From an uncultured cyanobacterium (GTDB lineage: Bacteria; Cyanobacteriota; Cyanobacteriia; PCC-6307; Cyanobiaceae): DNA of 5,713 bases. The translations under genes were made by a program, and so were the position numbers. The DNA lies in contig CAIYSK010000350.1 in the NCBI GenBank assembly GCA_903928835.1, forward strand, positions 1 through 5,713, read 5' to 3'. Under the pieces are notes generated by a model. That model had not been told where the DNA came from. It did not search any database and saw only the letters and a program-made list of their open reading frames with translations. Shown one piece after another: positions 4,530 through 5,713 of the stretch (positions within the stretch are counted from its first letter, which is position 1; every line of letters begins with the position of its first letter).

Positions 4530-5713
4530 TTAAGGCGTGGGAGGTGCGGCCACGGGCGGTGGCGGCAGGCTGGGTTGATTCGCTGGGGCGGAGGGGCCAG
4601 GGCTGGTGGCTGGTTGGCCGGCTGCCGGTTGGGGCACGACGACCGCAGGCCCATTGCTGGGGGTGCCCTCGGGGATGGGGGCTAAGGACCTCGCGGGGGG
4701 CGCTTCTGCGGGGTAACTTTCCCAGCGGGGGCTGTAGTCCTGGACGATCGCCTTGGGCTTTGTTGGTTTCTTGTCGCCGATGTAGGTGGTGTTGAGCACT
4801 GGCCGCGGCGGGAACTGGCGGACCGGCAGGGTTTTGGTGATCGGCTCCATGAAGGCCCGCCAGGCATAGGTGGCCACCACGCTGGTGTCACGGGTGGGTT
4901 TGTTGCTGTCGTAGCCGAGCCAGACGCCTGTGGTGAGCTGGGGAATGGAGCCAATGAACCAGAGGTCGCGGCCCCCTTCTGAGGTGCCGGTTTTGCCAGC
5001 CACGGGCCGATTCGGCAGGGCGGCCCCACCGCCGGTTCCGTTGGTCACGACCTGCTGGAGCATCCACAGCATGGTGTTGGCGATGTCGCTATCAACGGCG
5101 CGGCGACCCCGGTCGCCATCGACCCGCCGGCTCCATAGCAATTCGCCATTGGGGCCCAGGATCTCCTCAAATGGCGTGGCTTTCACATAAATGCCGCTGT
5201 TGTTGATGGCGGCATAGGCGGTGGTCATGTCGAGCAGGGTTTGCTCGTAGGCACCAATGGCAAGCGGATAGAAGTGGCCGAGTTCGCGGGTGAGCCCAAT
5301 GCCCAAACTCTTGGCGGTTTCAATCACCTTGTCGAAGCCCAGTTGCTGCAGCAGGCCCACTGCCACGGTGTTCAGCGAGTTCTGCATCGCCCCCACCATC
5401 GTGATCCTGCCGAGGTAACGGTTGCCGAAGTTGCGCGGGCAGTAGCCGGCAAAGCAGCGGGGGGTATCGACCACGATCCGCTCGGGGCGCATCCCCTCTT
5501 TGAGGGCGGTGAGATAGACAAACAACTTGAAGGTGGAACCTGGCGAGCGCAGGGCATCCACGGCGCGGTTGAACTGGCTCTTGGCATAGTCTTTGCCGCC
5601 CACCATCGCCCGCACCAGGCCGGTGCCAGGTTCCATCGCCACCAGGGCCCCCTCCATCTCGCCGGGGGCGTAGGTGTCGATGGCTTTCTGGGCCTGGGCT
5701 TGCCAGGCGAGAT
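4530..5713 (-). CDS. Class A penicillin-binding protein, C-terminal part (runs off right edge)
   Basis: Role: bifunctional peptidoglycan synthase (PBP1A type), anchored in the inner membrane and acting in the periplasm. Only the transpeptidase domain and tail are in the window; the glycosyltransferase domain would lie beyond 5713. Seen: the frame is open to the edge. The protein shows ALVAMEPGTGLVRAMVGG, then the SxxK motif STFK with the catalytic Ser codon at 5537-5535, SxN as SLN at 5378-5370, and KTGT with KTG at 4994-4986. All three active-site motifs are intact. Two cysteines (CFAGYC) after the SxxK motif could form a disulfide in the periplasm. The last 60 or so residues (4712-4533) are rich in Pro, Ala and Ser and look disordered. 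The Met at 5657 is internal, since conserved sequence continues upstream of it. The TAA at 4532-4530 faces the rsmB stop across 8 bp. Confidence 0.93.
   Translation of the reverse strand, partial: LAWQAQAQKAIDTYAPGEMEGALVAMEPGTGLVRAMVGGKDYAKSQFNRAVDALRSPGSTFKLFVYLTALKEGMRPERIVVDTPRCFAGYCPRNFGNRYLGRITMVGAMQNSLNTVAVGLLQQLGFDKVIETAKSLGIGLTRELGHFYPLAIGAYEQTLLDMTTAYAAINNSGIYVKATPFEEILGPNGELLWSRRVDGDRGRRAVDSDIANTMLWMLQQVVTNGTGGGAALPNRPVAGKTGTSEGGRDLWFIGSIPQLTTGVWLGYDSNKPTRDTSVVATYAWRAFMEPITKTLPVRQFPPRPVLNTTYIGDKKPTKPKAIVQDYSPRWESYPAEAPPARSLAPIPEGTPSNGPAVVVPQPAAGQPATSPGPSAPANQPSLPPPPVAAPPTP

Noticed and set aside
5655..5657. ATG at 5657 as the PBP start
   Set aside because: The frame stays open to the right edge with family-like sequence, and a class A PBP needs an upstream glycosyltransferase domain. 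The Met is internal.

Overview
The window looks like chromosomal DNA of a GC-rich picocyanobacterium (Cyanobium or a Synechococcus relative). This is inferred from the protein families, the composition, and the neighbourhood trmH / MGMT-like gene / rsmB (sun) / class A penicillin-binding protein, which I recall from that group. I found no GCGATCGC (HIP1) octamer by eye, which fits the marine and Cyanobium-like branch better than many other cyanobacteria. No rRNA, tRNA, CRISPR array or insertion sequence is visible.

Left part (1-921): pilin territory on the minus strand. Positions 1-113 hold the start of a type IV prepilin-like gene that leaves the window on the left. Behind it (367-704) lies a damaged pilin gene. 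Its globular domain is readable, but it has no prepilin signal or hydrophobic helix, and its reading frame breaks at a CCCC run (459-462). The surrounding DNA is AT-richer than the rest and contains a hairpin (304-334). Positions 705-921 hold no gene I can support.

Middle part (922-3159): a DppC-type ABC transporter permease (+), a small conserved-looking membrane protein (+) whose end overlaps the next gene tail to tail, and a TrmH-type tRNA 2'-O-ribose methyltransferase (-). Divergent from trmH is an alkyltransferase-like protein (+) with Trp in place of the catalytic Cys. The trmH and atl 5' ends are about 20-30 bp apart or overlapping, and neither has a convincing start signal.

Right part (3160-5713): rsmB, the 16S rRNA m5C methyltransferase (+), starts directly after the atl stop codon. 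It converges with a class A penicillin-binding protein (-), with 8 bp between the stop codons. The PBP is cut by the right edge, so only its transpeptidase domain and a Pro-rich tail are present. The genes do not form one pathway: two modify RNA, one recognises alkylated DNA, one builds the wall, one imports a solute, and the left edge concerns pili. The parts worth a second look are the broken pilin locus and the compact trmH/atl junction.
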